A program made the position numbers and the translations under genes. This document shows, piece after piece, positions 38,652-46,865 of a stretch of 64,000 nucleotides of DNA. The notes under the pieces were generated by a model. That model was not told where the DNA came from. It saw only the letters and a program-made list of their open reading frames with translations, and made no database searches. Each line of letters starts with the position of its first letter. Position 1 is the first letter of the stretch. This stretch comes from Streptomyces kurssanovii (GTDB taxonomy: Bacteria; Actinomycetota; Actinomycetes; Streptomycetales; Streptomycetaceae), in the NCBI RefSeq assembly GCF_014649695.1, contig NZ_BMTN01000015.1:1-64000 (forward strand), given 5' to 3'.

Positions 38652-39914
38652 GTGAATACCTTCCAGGCCCCCAAAGGCACGTACGACCTGCTTCCGCCGC
38701 GCTCCGCGACGTTCCTCGCGGTGCGCGAGGCCATCGCGGCCCCGCTGCGCGACTCCGGCTACGGCTACGTCGAGACCCCCGGCTTCGAGAACGTCGAGCT
38801 GTTCGCGCGCGGTGTCGGTGAGTCCACCGACATCGTGACCAAGGAGATGTACGCCTTCGAGACCAAGGGCGGCGACAAGCTGGCACTGCGGCCCGAGGGC
38901 ACGGCGTCCGTGCTGCGCGCGGCGCTGGAGGCGAACCTGCACCGGCAGGGCAATCTTCCGGTCAAGCTCTGGTACTCGGGCTCGTACTACCGGTACGAGC
39001 AGCCGCAGGCCGGCCGCTACCGGCACTTCTCCCAGGTCGGCGCCGAGGCGATCGGCGCCGAGGACCCGGCGCTGGACGCCGAGCTGATCATCCTGGCCGA
39101 CCAGGCGTACCGCTCGCTCGGTCTGCGCGAATTCCGCATCCTGCTCAACTCGCTCGGCGACAAGGAATGCCGTCCCGTCTACCGCGAGGCGCTGCAGAAC
39201 TTCCTGCGCGACCTCGACCTCGACGACGACACCCGCCGCCGTATCGAGATCAACCCGCTGAGGGTCCTCGACGACAAGCGCGACGCGGTGCAGAAGCAGC
39301 TGGGTGGCGCGCCCATGCTGCGCGACTACCTGTGCGACGCGTGCAAGGCGTACCACGAGCAGGTGCGTGAGCTGCTGACCGCGGCGGGCGTCGCCTTCGA
39401 GGACGACGAGAAGCTGGTGCGTGGCCTCGACTACTACACGCGCACGACCTTCGAGTTCGTCCACGGCGGTCTCGGTTCGCAGTCCGCGGTGGGTGGCGGC
39501 GGCCGCTACGACGGCCTGTCCGAGATGATCGGCGGCCCCGCGCTGCCGTCCGTCGGCTGGGCGCTCGGCGTGGACCGCACGGTCCTGGCGCTCGAGGCGG
39601 AGGGCGTCGAGCTCGACATCCCGGCCGCCACCAGCGTGTACGCGGTGCCGTTGGGCGACGAGGCCAGGCGCGTGCTGTTCGGCATCGTGACCGACCTGCG
39701 CAAGGCGGGCGTCGCGGCCGACTTCTCGTACGGCGGGAAGGGCCTCAAGGGCGCGATGAAGAACGCCAACCGCAGCGGCGCCCGGTACGCGATCGTCGCC
39801 GGCGAGCGTGATCTCGCCGACGGCGTGGTCCAGCTCAAGGACATGGAGTCGGGCGAGCAGGAGCCGGTGCCGGTCGCCGAGGTCCTCACCCGGCTGCGCG
39901 CCCTGCTCGGCTGA
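38652..39914 (+). CDS. hisS: histidyl-tRNA synthetase
   Basis: A 420-residue class II synthetase that charges tRNA-His. Motif 1 is around [13 protein letters not shown], motif 2 in [20 protein letters not shown], and the histidine-binding loop in [14 protein letters not shown]. The C-terminal anticodon domain ends RLRALLG. The GTG at 38652 gives the expected [15 protein letters not shown] start. A GC-rich hairpin follows. Confidence 0.97.
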   Translation: MNTFQAPKGTYDLLPPRSATFLAVREAIAAPLRDSGYGYVETPGFENVELFARGVGESTDIVTKEMYAFETKGGDKLALRPEGTASVLRAALEANLHRQGNLPVKLWYSGSYYRYEQPQAGRYRHFSQVGAEAIGAEDPALDAELIILADQAYRSLGLREFRILLNSLGDKECRPVYREALQNFLRDLDLDDDTRRRIEINPLRVLDDKRDAVQKQLGGAPMLRDYLCDACKAYHEQVRELLTAAGVAFEDDEKLVRGLDYYTRTTFEFVHGGLGSQSAVGGGGRYDGLSEMIGGPALPSVGWALGVDRTVLALEAEGVELDIPAATSVYAVPLGDEARRVLFGIVTDLRKAGVAADFSYGGKGLKGAMKNANRSGARYAIVAGERDLADGVVQLKDMESGEQEPVPVAEVLTRLRALLG

Positions 39915-39946
39915 GACGCTGCGCCGTCCGGCCGGCAACGGCGGTC

Positions 39947-39984
39947 GCGGGGGCCCGGGGCGGACAACTGCCCCGGGCCCCCGC
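39947..39984 (+). terminator. terminator hairpin after hisS
   Basis: GCGGGGGCCCGGGGC (39947-39961) pairs perfectly with 39970-39984 around an 8-nt loop. GCTGTT follows. Confidence 0.85.
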
Positions 39985-40106
39985 GCTGTTACGGGTCCGG
40001 CGGGCCGGCTCGACCGGATCTTCCTTATCCGGATCGAACGGAGAAGATCCGTACCGGTGCGGCAGAATGGCCGTGCCCAGCAGCCCCGGAGCGATGGAAC
40101 GGCGAA

Positions 40107-40751
40107 ATGACGAGTGCAGCGGCCAAAGACGTGTCCACCGACGAGGACGTACCCGGTGGGCGCGGAGTCGGCGCCGGCAGGGCCTTCGCCTGGCTGCTCG
40201 TCGTCACCGGCGCCGCCGGTGTGCTGGCCGCGTGGGTCATCACGATCGACAAGTTCAAGATCCTCGAGGCGAAGATCGCCGGCACCACCTTCACTCCGGG
40301 GTGCAGCCTCAATCCGGTGGTCTCCTGCGGCAGCGTCATGGAGAGCGACCAGGCCGCGGCCTTCGGTTTCCCGAACCCGATGCTCGGACTGGTGACCTAC
40401 GGCATCGTGGTCTGCGTCGGCATGAGCCTGCTCGCCGGCGCCCGGTTCCGCCGCTGGTACTGGCTGACCTTCAACGCGGGCACCCTCTTCGGTGTCGGCT
40501 TCTGTACCTGGCTGATGCAGCAGTCGCTGTACGAGATCAACGCGCTGTGCCTGTGGTGCTGCCTGGCCTGGGTGGCCACGATCTTCATGTTCTGGTACGT
40601 GACCTCGCACAACGTCCGCCATGGACTGCTGCCCGCGCCGGCCTGGCTACGCGGCTTCCTCGACGAGTTCACCTGGGTGCTGCCCGTCCTGCACACCGGT
40701 GTGATCGGCATGCTGATCCTGACCCGCTGGTGGGACTTCTGGACCTCCTGA
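40107..40751 (+). CDS. vitamin K epoxide reductase (VKOR) family membrane oxidoreductase
   Basis: A 214-residue protein with about five helices. The active-site pair is C148-L-W-C151 at the end of a helix, with loop cysteines C66 and C74 on the extracytoplasmic side, the standard bacterial VKOR relay. It would reoxidise a DsbA-like partner using menaquinone. No such partner is adjacent; the thioredoxin-fold protein at 3373-3885 lacks a signal peptide. Residues 1-25 are acidic and cytoplasmic. Confidence 0.92.
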   Translation: MTSAAAKDVSTDEDVPGGRGVGAGRAFAWLLVVTGAAGVLAAWVITIDKFKILEAKIAGTTFTPGCSLNPVVSCGSVMESDQAAAFGFPNPMLGLVTYGIVVCVGMSLLAGARFRRWYWLTFNAGTLFGVGFCTWLMQQSLYEINALCLWCCLAWVATIFMFWYVTSHNVRHGLLPAPAWLRGFLDEFTWVLPVLHTGVIGMLILTRWWDFWTS

Positions 40752-40780
40752 CCGGAGCCGGCGCTGTCAGTGGGCTGACA

Positions 40781-40786
40781 TAGGCT
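40781..40786 (+). promoter_or_regulatory. -10-like hexamer of rarA (leaderless)
   Basis: TAGGCT ends 7 nt before the GTG at 40794, with no Shine-Dalgarno sequence. Confidence 0.5.
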
Positions 40787-40793
40787 TCACAGC

Positions 40794-42152
40794 GTGGAGC
40801 CCGACCTCTTTACCGCCGCAGCCGAAGAACGCCAGGAGAAGGACCCGACCAGCAGCCCACTGGCGGTCCGGATGCGCCCGCGCACCCTCGACGAGGTCGT
40901 CGGCCAGCGGCATCTGCTCAAGCCCGGTTCACCGCTGCGCCGCCTGGTCGGGGAAGGCGGCGGGGGAGGGCCGGCCGGCGTCTCGTCCGTGATCCTCTGG
41001 GGCCCGCCCGGCACGGGCAAGACCACGCTGGCCTACGTGGTCTCCAAGGCGACGAACAAGCGCTTCGTCGAGCTCTCCGCGATCACCGCAGGCGTCAAGG
41101 AGGTCCGGGCCGTCATCGAGGGCGCCAAGCGCGCCGCCGGCGGCTTCGGCAAGGAGACCGTCCTCTTCCTCGACGAGATCCACCGCTTCTCCAAGGCCCA
41201 GCAGGACTCGCTGCTGCCCGCGGTCGAGAACCGCTGGGTCACGCTGATCGCCGCCACCACCGAGAATCCGTACTTCTCGGTGATCTCCCCGCTGCTCTCC
41301 CGTTCGCTGCTGCTCACCCTGGAGCCGCTGACCGACGACGACGTGCGCGGTCTGCTGCGCCGGGCGCTCACCGAGGAGCGGGGCCTCGGCGGCGCCGTGT
41401 CGCTCCCCGAGGAGGCGGAGGCGCACCTGCTGCGCATCGCGGGCGGCGACGCCCGCCGGGCCCTGACGGCCCTGGAGGCCGCGGCCGGTGCGGCCCTCGA
41501 CAAGGGCGAGGAGGGGATCAGCCTGGTGACCGTGGAGGAGACGGTCGACCGGGCGGCGGTGAAGTACGACCGCGACGGCGATCAGCACTACGACGTCGCC
41601 AGCGCGCTCATCAAGTCCATCCGCGGTTCCGACGTGGACGCGGCGCTGCACTATCTGGCGCGGATGATCGAGGCGGGGGAGGATCCGCGGTTCATCGCAC
41701 GGCGGCTGATGATCTCGGCGAGCGAGGACATCGGTCTGGCCGATCCGACGGCTCTGCCGACGGCGGTGGCGGCGGCCCAGGCCGTCGCCATGATCGGTTT
41801 CCCCGAGGCGGCGCTGACCCTCAGCCACGCCACGATCGCCCTCGCGCTCGCCCCCAAGTCCAACGCGGCGACGACGGCGATCTCCGCCGCCCAGCAGGAC
41901 GTGCGCAACGGCCTGGCCGGGCCGGTCCCGCGTCATCTGCGCGACGGCCACTACAAGGGGGCCGCGAAGCTGGGCCACGCCCAGGGCTACGTCTATCCGC
42001 ACGACGTCCCCGGCGGTATCGCGGCCCAGCAGTACGCACCGGACGCCGTCCACGGCAAGCGTTACTACGAACCGACGCGCTACGGCGCGGAGGCGCGGTA
42101 CGCGGACGTGGTGGAGAAGGTGCGCGAGCGCCTGCGCGGCGAGGAGGACTGA
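40794..42152 (+). CDS. rarA: replication-associated recombination ATPase RarA/MgsA
   Basis: A 452-residue AAA+ clamp-loader-like ATPase. The N-terminal [17 protein letters not shown] box, Walker [10 protein letters not shown], Walker [11 protein letters not shown] and sensor 1 ATTENP are intact. The C-terminal MgsA domain includes SEDIGLADP. It acts at stalled forks. The GTG start follows a -10-like TAGGCT by 7 nt. Confidence 0.95.
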   Translation: MEPDLFTAAAEERQEKDPTSSPLAVRMRPRTLDEVVGQRHLLKPGSPLRRLVGEGGGGGPAGVSSVILWGPPGTGKTTLAYVVSKATNKRFVELSAITAGVKEVRAVIEGAKRAAGGFGKETVLFLDEIHRFSKAQQDSLLPAVENRWVTLIAATTENPYFSVISPLLSRSLLLTLEPLTDDDVRGLLRRALTEERGLGGAVSLPEEAEAHLLRIAGGDARRALTALEAAAGAALDKGEEGISLVTVEETVDRAAVKYDRDGDQHYDVASALIKSIRGSDVDAALHYLARMIEAGEDPRFIARRLMISASEDIGLADPTALPTAVAAAQAVAMIGFPEAALTLSHATIALALAPKSNAATTAISAAQQDVRNGLAGPVPRHLRDGHYKGAAKLGHAQGYVYPHDVPGGIAAQQYAPDAVHGKRYYEPTRYGAEARYADVVEKVRERLRGEED

Positions 42153-42158
42153 GCGGCG

Positions 42159-42986
42159 TCAGTGGGACGCCGCCTCGAACAGGGTGTGCATCGCGCGGCG
42201 CAGCTCCGTGACGTCCCCCACGGGTGAGGGGAAGTCGAAGCGGGCGTCGAAGCAGCGCTCGCCTGTGAACCGCACCCGCAGCCCGAACCGGTCCAGCGCC
42301 AGCGGTACAGCTCGCCGTCCTTCCTCCGCGGCCGTCCCTTCCCGCTCGCCGAGCAGTGAGCCCAGCGCCTGCACCTGCTCGCTGTGCGCGGAGTGCAGAT
42401 GCTGGAGCAGTTCGGTCTCGTGGGAGACGAGCGGGTCGACGGCCGCGTTCGCGAACTCCTCGGGTTCGACGCGGGCGGCGCCCCACAGATCGTCGACGCT
42501 TGCCTCGCCGACCTCGAGGCGCAGCATCATGCAGCCGGGCTCGGCCGCGAGGCCGGGGACGCTGGTCAGCCAGCCGGAGACCCAGGCGCGGCCCCGGATA
42601 CGATCACGCACGGCGACGGGCGCGACGTCGGTGAGCTCCAGCACCGCCGACAGCTCGTCGTCCTGTGCGTGGGTCGCGGCCCGCACGGCGGGGGAGTCGG
42701 CGGCGAACAGCATGAAGACCTCGCCGTCGGTGCCGACCGCCCTGGCACGTGGGCTCAACTGCTCCGGGCGGGCGCCCTCCAGCCCCGGGACGAGCAGTAC
42801 CGCTGAGCATGTACTCTGTACGAGAGTTCGTGTGCGCTCGGCTGCTGACGGCATCCGAGTGATTTCAAGCCCGCTGGGACGCGGCTGACCATGAGCTGAT
42901 CGGACCTCCGTCACCTCGATGCCCGAAGAGGCATCGGCGTTGTTTGTGCTGTCCGTGATGCGCTTGGTGTTCCCAGGGCGAGACAT
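42159..42986 (-). CDS. DUF2470-domain protein under an iron box
   Basis: A 275-residue protein. After a polar N-terminus (1-45) a split-barrel-like region (about 50-190) is followed by a DUF2470 domain (about 200-272; FTGERCFDARFDFPSPV...ELRRAMHTLF). DUF2470 accompanies PPOX/HugZ-type haem-utilisation proteins, and the iron box 15 nt upstream supports a role in iron or haem handling. The ATG at 42986 has AAGGAG 6 nt upstream. An internal ATG (MPSAAERTR) is the alternative start. Confidence 0.8.
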   Translation of the reverse strand: MSRPGNTKRITDSTNNADASSGIEVTEVRSAHGQPRPSGLEITRMPSAAERTRTLVQSTCSAVLLVPGLEGARPEQLSPRARAVGTDGEVFMLFAADSPAVRAATHAQDDELSAVLELTDVAPVAVRDRIRGRAWVSGWLTSVPGLAAEPGCMMLRLEVGEASVDDLWGAARVEPEEFANAAVDPLVSHETELLQHLHSAHSEQVQALGSLLGEREGTAAEEGRRAVPLALDRFGLRVRFTGERCFDARFDFPSPVGDVTELRRAMHTLFEAASH

Positions 42987-43000
42987 GCGATCTCCTTGAG

Positions 43001-43019
43001 TAAGGTGAGCCTAACCTAA
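43001..43019. promoter_or_regulatory. DmdR/IdeR-type iron box
   Basis: TAAGGTGAGCCTAACCTAA. Its reverse complement matches the DmdR1 iron box TTAGGTTAGGCTCACCTAA at 18 of 19 positions, as I remember that consensus. It lies 14 nt upstream of the DUF2470 start and 23 nt upstream of the rpsD start. A further CCTAAC half repeat continues to 43023. Confidence 0.8.
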
Positions 43020-43042
43020 CCTACAACGGAGGTCTGGAGAAC

Positions 43043-43657
43043 GTGCCTAACCAGTCGCGTCCCAAGGTCAAGAAGTCGCGTGCGCTCGGTATCGCGCTGA
43101 CGCCGAAGGCTGTCAAGTACTTCGAAGCCCGCCCCTACCCCCCGGGCGAGCACGGCCGTGGCCGCAAGCAGAACTCGGACTACAAGGTCCGTCTGCTCGA
43201 GAAGCAGCGCCTGCGTGCGCAGTACGACATCAGCGAGAAGCAGATGGCCCGCGCCTACGACCGCGCGCGTAAGGCCGAGGGCAAGACCGGCGAGGCGCTG
43301 GTCATCGAGCTCGAGCGCCGCCTCGACGCCCTGGTCCTGCGTTCGGGCATCGCCCGCACCATCTACCAGGCCCGTCAGATGGTCGTCCACGGCCACATCG
43401 AGGTCAACGGTGGCAAGGTCGACAAGCCGTCGTTCCGTGTCCGTCCCGACGACGTCGTGATGGTCCGCGAGCGCTCCCGCGAGAAGACCCTCTTCCAGGT
43501 CGCCCGCGAGGGTGGCTTCGCCGCCGACGGCGAGACCCCGCGCTACCTGCAGGTCAACCTCAAGGCCCTGGCGTTCCGCCTGGACCGCGACCCGCAGCGC
43601 AAGGAAGTTCCGGTCATCTGCGACGAGCAGCTCGTCGTCGAGTACTACGCCCGCTGA
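43043..43657 (+). CDS. rpsD: 30S ribosomal protein S4
   Basis: A 204-residue S4. It lacks the N-terminal four-cysteine zinc site seen in C+ forms, so it is a zinc-free C- type. The S4 RNA-binding domain is [20 protein letters not shown]...HIEVNG. The GTG at 43043 follows GGAGG with normal spacing. It is outside the alpha ribosomal operon. The iron box at 43001-43019 may overlap its promoter. A hairpin at 43712-43756 follows. Confidence 0.97.
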   Translation: MPNQSRPKVKKSRALGIALTPKAVKYFEARPYPPGEHGRGRKQNSDYKVRLLEKQRLRAQYDISEKQMARAYDRARKAEGKTGEALVIELERRLDALVLRSGIARTIYQARQMVVHGHIEVNGGKVDKPSFRVRPDDVVMVRERSREKTLFQVAREGGFAADGETPRYLQVNLKALAFRLDRDPQRKEVPVICDEQLVVEYYAR

Positions 43658-43709
43658 TCCTTGCGGCCCCTCCCGGCAGCGGCCGGGGGAGTCGGCCGCT
43701 CGCAGCGCT

Positions 43710-45854
43710 TCAGCCCGCCGCTTCCCCACCGTTCCCGGTGGGGGAGCCGGCGGGCTCCCGCGTTTCCCGGGGCCTTACCCGCTGGGTCCCGACCAGTCCC
43801 GGCCGCGGCTTCCCCGGCGCCGCGAGGGCGCGCCGCACCGCCGCGTCGAGGGACAGCCCCCGCCCGTCGCGTACGCACTCCTCGAACCGCTCGTCGCCCA
43901 GCAGCCCTCTTGCCCGCTCCTCGGACAGGGCCCGCGGCGCACCGAAGTGGCTGGAGCCGAACAGGGAAGGGCCCACCGAGCCCCAGAGCGTGGCCGCCGC
44001 GCCCTGAAGGACCGCCGCCTCCGCCGCGTCCCCCTCGCTCGCCGTCACCAGGGCCAGCAGCTCGAGGGCCAGGACCAGACCGACGAGGTCGTTGAACCGG
44101 TGGTCGATGGCGACGCACTCGTTCAGCAGCTCCCGCGCGTGGTCGTACGTGTCCGACTCCCAGGCCGCATAGGCGAGCACGTAGAGCGCGTACGCGCGGG
44201 CCCACTGCTCGCCGTGGTCCTCGCAGACCTCCTTGACGGCCTCGCACAGCGCCACCGCCGCGTCCAGCCGGTCCTGGAAGACCAGCGTCATCGCCAGTTC
44301 GACCCGGCCCATCAGGACATTGCTGTTGAGCTCGCCCAGCTCCTCGTAGGAGGCGAGCGCCGAGCGCAGCAGCCCCTCGGCGCGCGGCATCTCGTCGGCG
44401 AGCAGGGCCAGGCAGCCCTTGCGGTGCGTCGCGTAGGCGGCGGCGAGCGGGTCGCCCGCCCGGTCCGCCCGCTCGGCGCACTCGTGCAGCGCGGCCGCCG
44501 CGGCAGCCGGGTCGCCCTGCAGGATCGCCACGTAGCCGAGCACCCACAGCGCCTTGAGCCGTGTCTCCTCGTGCGCCGAGTCGTGGGCGAGGCACCGGTC
44601 GAGCCAGTGCCGGCCCTCGGCGAGCCGGCCGCAGCCGACCCAGTAGAACCAGAGGGTCCCCGCCAGATGGCGGCCCAGATGCGCGTCCTCCGGTTGTTCC
44701 AGGCACAGTTCGAGGGCTGCCCGCAGATTGGGGAGCGCGCTGTCCGCGCAGGCCGCCACCTCCGGCTGGCGGGAGCTGAACCACTCCAGCTCGCACCAGG
44801 TGGCGAGCCCCATGTACCAGTCGCGGTGCCGTCTGCGCAGCCGCTCCGCGTCGCCGATCGCGCGAAGCCACTCCGCCCCGTACTCACGGACCGTGTCCAG
44901 CAGGCGGTAACGCAGCCCGGCCGGCGTCTCCTCGCGGCAGACCACGGACTGGGAGACCAGCTCGCCGAGCACGTCGAGGACACCGTCGGCGGGCAGCTCC
45001 GGGCCGGTGCAGATGTACTCGACGGCGTCCAGGTCGAACTGTCCGGCGAAGACGGACAGCCGGGCCCACAGCAGCCGTTCCTCCGGTGAGCACAGTTCAT
45101 GGCTCCAGCCGACGGCGGTGCGCAGGGTGCGATGGCGCGGCAGGGCGCCGCGGCAGCCGCCGGTGAGCAGTGCGAAGCGGTCGTCGAGCCGGTTCAGCAG
45201 CTGGTCGAGTGAGAGCGCCGGCAGGCGTCCGGCGGCGAGTTCGAGCGCCAGCGGGATGTGTTCCAGGCGGCGGCACACTTCGAGGACCGCGGGCCGCTCG
45301 GCGTCGGTGGCACGGTGGTTCGGCAGCACGGCCGCGGCCCGGGCCTCGAAGAGCGCCGCGGCGTCCTCCTCTGTCATCGAGGCCAGCTCGAAGATCTGCT
45401 CCCCGTCGAGCCGCAGCGGTCTTCGGCCCACCGCGAGGACCTGCACACCGGGAGCGCGGCGCAGTACCTCCCGTACGAGCTCCGCGCACGCGTCGACGAT
45501 CTGCTCGAAGCCGTCCACGACGAGCAGCAGGCTGCTGGCCGCGAGTTCGTCGGTCACGACCTCCCGGGGCGGCCTGGTGGTGTGGTCGGTGACGCCGAGC
45601 GTCCCCGCCAGGGCGTGGGCCAGCAGATCGGGGTCCCGTAACAGGGACAGCTCGCACAGGCGCACTCCGTCGGCGTACCGATTCTGCACGGCCGCCGCGG
45701 CATGCACCGCCAGACGGGACTTGCCGACGCCGCCCGGTCCGACGACGGTGATCAGACGGGAGTTGTCGAGGGCGCCGATGAGCGCGGTCAACTCGTCGTG
45801 GCGACCCACGAAACGATTCAGTTCCGCGGGCAGACTGCTGTGGCGACGTCGCAT
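43710..45854 (-). CDS. NB-ARC/AfsR-like ATPase with TPR-like repeats, no DNA-binding domain
   Basis: A 714-residue STAND-type ATPase. FVGRHDEL opens the NB domain, the P-loop is GPGGVGKS and Walker B is LLLVVDGFEQ. The winged-helix and arginine regions run to about residue 320 (VGWSHELCSPEERLLWARLS). TPR-like helical repeats follow (about 370-640). Unlike AfsR or LAL regulators, it has neither an N-terminal SARP nor a C-terminal LuxR helix-turn-helix. It may signal through a partner. The ATG at 45854 is preferred to a GTG at 45884. Confidence 0.85.
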   Translation of the reverse strand: MRRRHSSLPAELNRFVGRHDELTALIGALDNSRLITVVGPGGVGKSRLAVHAAAAVQNRYADGVRLCELSLLRDPDLLAHALAGTLGVTDHTTRPPREVVTDELAASSLLLVVDGFEQIVDACAELVREVLRRAPGVQVLAVGRRPLRLDGEQIFELASMTEEDAAALFEARAAAVLPNHRATDAERPAVLEVCRRLEHIPLALELAAGRLPALSLDQLLNRLDDRFALLTGGCRGALPRHRTLRTAVGWSHELCSPEERLLWARLSVFAGQFDLDAVEYICTGPELPADGVLDVLGELVSQSVVCREETPAGLRYRLLDTVREYGAEWLRAIGDAERLRRRHRDWYMGLATWCELEWFSSRQPEVAACADSALPNLRAALELCLEQPEDAHLGRHLAGTLWFYWVGCGRLAEGRHWLDRCLAHDSAHEETRLKALWVLGYVAILQGDPAAAAAALHECAERADRAGDPLAAAYATHRKGCLALLADEMPRAEGLLRSALASYEELGELNSNVLMGRVELAMTLVFQDRLDAAVALCEAVKEVCEDHGEQWARAYALYVLAYAAWESDTYDHARELLNECVAIDHRFNDLVGLVLALELLALVTASEGDAAEAAVLQGAAATLWGSVGPSLFGSSHFGAPRALSEERARGLLGDERFEECVRDGRGLSLDAAVRRALAAPGKPRPGLVGTQRVRPRETREPAGSPTGNGGEAAG
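43712..43756 (+). terminator. probable rpsD terminator inside the 3' end of the convergent gene
   Basis: AGCCCGCCG (43712-43720) pairs with 43748-43756, and CCCCACC (43724-43730) with GGTGGGG (43737-43743) around loop GTTCCC. It overlaps the last 16 or so codons of the minus-strand ATPase gene. Confidence 0.65.
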
Positions 45855-46013
45855 AGGACACGCAGAGTACTCATGCGTAAGCACTGCGTACAGTCAGCCC
45901 GGACGACCTTCCCGGAGCGCGCCGGTAATGCGGTACGGGCCGCCGTCGAGGGCGCGATAGGCTCGGAGGGCGATTTCCCGTACACCCGAAGACGATGCAG
46001 AGAGCGGTGCGCA

Positions 46014-46445
46014 GTGACCGGTGGAGAGGTTGCCGGGATTCTGGTGGCCGTCTTCTGGGCGATCTTGGTCTCCTTCCTCGCCGTGGTGCTCGTGAGGCTG
46101 GCCCAGACGCTCAAGGCGACCACCGAACTCGTGGCGGACGTGACCGAACAGGCGGTGCCCCTGCTGGCCGACGCCTCCGCGACCGTGCGCTCCGCGCAGA
46201 CCCAGCTCGAGCGGGTGGACGCCATCGCGACCGACGTCCAGGAGGTCACCTCCAACGCCTCCGCGCTCTCCACGACGGTCGCCTCCACGTTCGGCGGCCC
46301 GCTGGTCAAGGTGGCCGCCTTCGGCTACGGCGTCCGCCGGGCCATGAGCCGCAAGGGCGACGACAAGCCCGCCGCGCCGTCGCGCCGTTCGGTGATCGTC
46401 GGCCGTACCGTGCCGGCCGCCCGGCGCTGGAACCGGAAGGGCTGA
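46014..46445 (+). CDS. DUF948-type small membrane protein
   Basis: A 143-residue protein with an N-terminal helix (VAGILVAVFWAILVSFLAVVLV). A heptad-like helical region follows (VTEQAVPLLADASATVRSAQTQLERVDAIATD, about 45-80), as in DUF948 proteins, and a basic tail. Function unknown. The GTG at 46014 is chosen as it places the helix at the N-terminus. It is 6 nt upstream of the next small membrane gene, both leading into alaS. Confidence 0.82.
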   Translation: MTGGEVAGILVAVFWAILVSFLAVVLVRLAQTLKATTELVADVTEQAVPLLADASATVRSAQTQLERVDAIATDVQEVTSNASALSTTVASTFGGPLVKVAAFGYGVRRAMSRKGDDKPAAPSRRSVIVGRTVPAARRWNRKG

Positions 46446-46451
46446 AGCACC

Positions 46452-46865
46452 ATGTTCCGCCGCACGTTCTGGTTCACCGCCGGCGCAGCAGCCGGCGTCT
46501 GGGCCACCACCAAGGTCAACCGCAAGCTCAAGCAGCTCACCCCGGAGAGCCTCGCCGCCCAGGCCGCGAACAAGGCCGTCGACGCGGGCCACAAGCTCAA
46601 GGACTTCGCGCTCGACGTCCGCGCCGGGATGGTGCAGCGCGAGGGCGAACTCGCCGAGGTGCTGGGGCTGCACGCCCCCGTCGACGGCGAGCTGCCTGCC
46701 CAGCGGGGGCGGGCGGCGGTCGGGCGGGGGGAGCCCGCGCAGATCACGTACCTGCACGGCGGGAAGCCGGGCGGGAAGTCGCACCGCAAGCATTCGAACA
46801 CCGAGCAGCCGCACGGCGAAGAGCCGCACGGCGAGCATTCGTACAACCGGAATGAGGACCACTGA
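46452..46865 (+). CDS. small membrane-associated protein (DUF6167-like)
   Basis: A 137-residue protein with a hydrophobic N-terminus ([21 protein letters not shown]). A conserved-looking helical part follows ([24 protein letters not shown]), then a His/Gly/Lys/Glu-rich tail with the repeated [12 protein letters not shown] motif. The tail might bind metal, but this is a guess. Its stop overlaps the alaS start (TGATG), a gene pairing common in Streptomyces. Confidence 0.8.
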   Translation: MFRRTFWFTAGAAAGVWATTKVNRKLKQLTPESLAAQAANKAVDAGHKLKDFALDVRAGMVQREGELAEVLGLHAPVDGELPAQRGRAAVGRGEPAQITYLHGGKPGGKSHRKHSNTEQPHGEEPHGEHSYNRNEDH

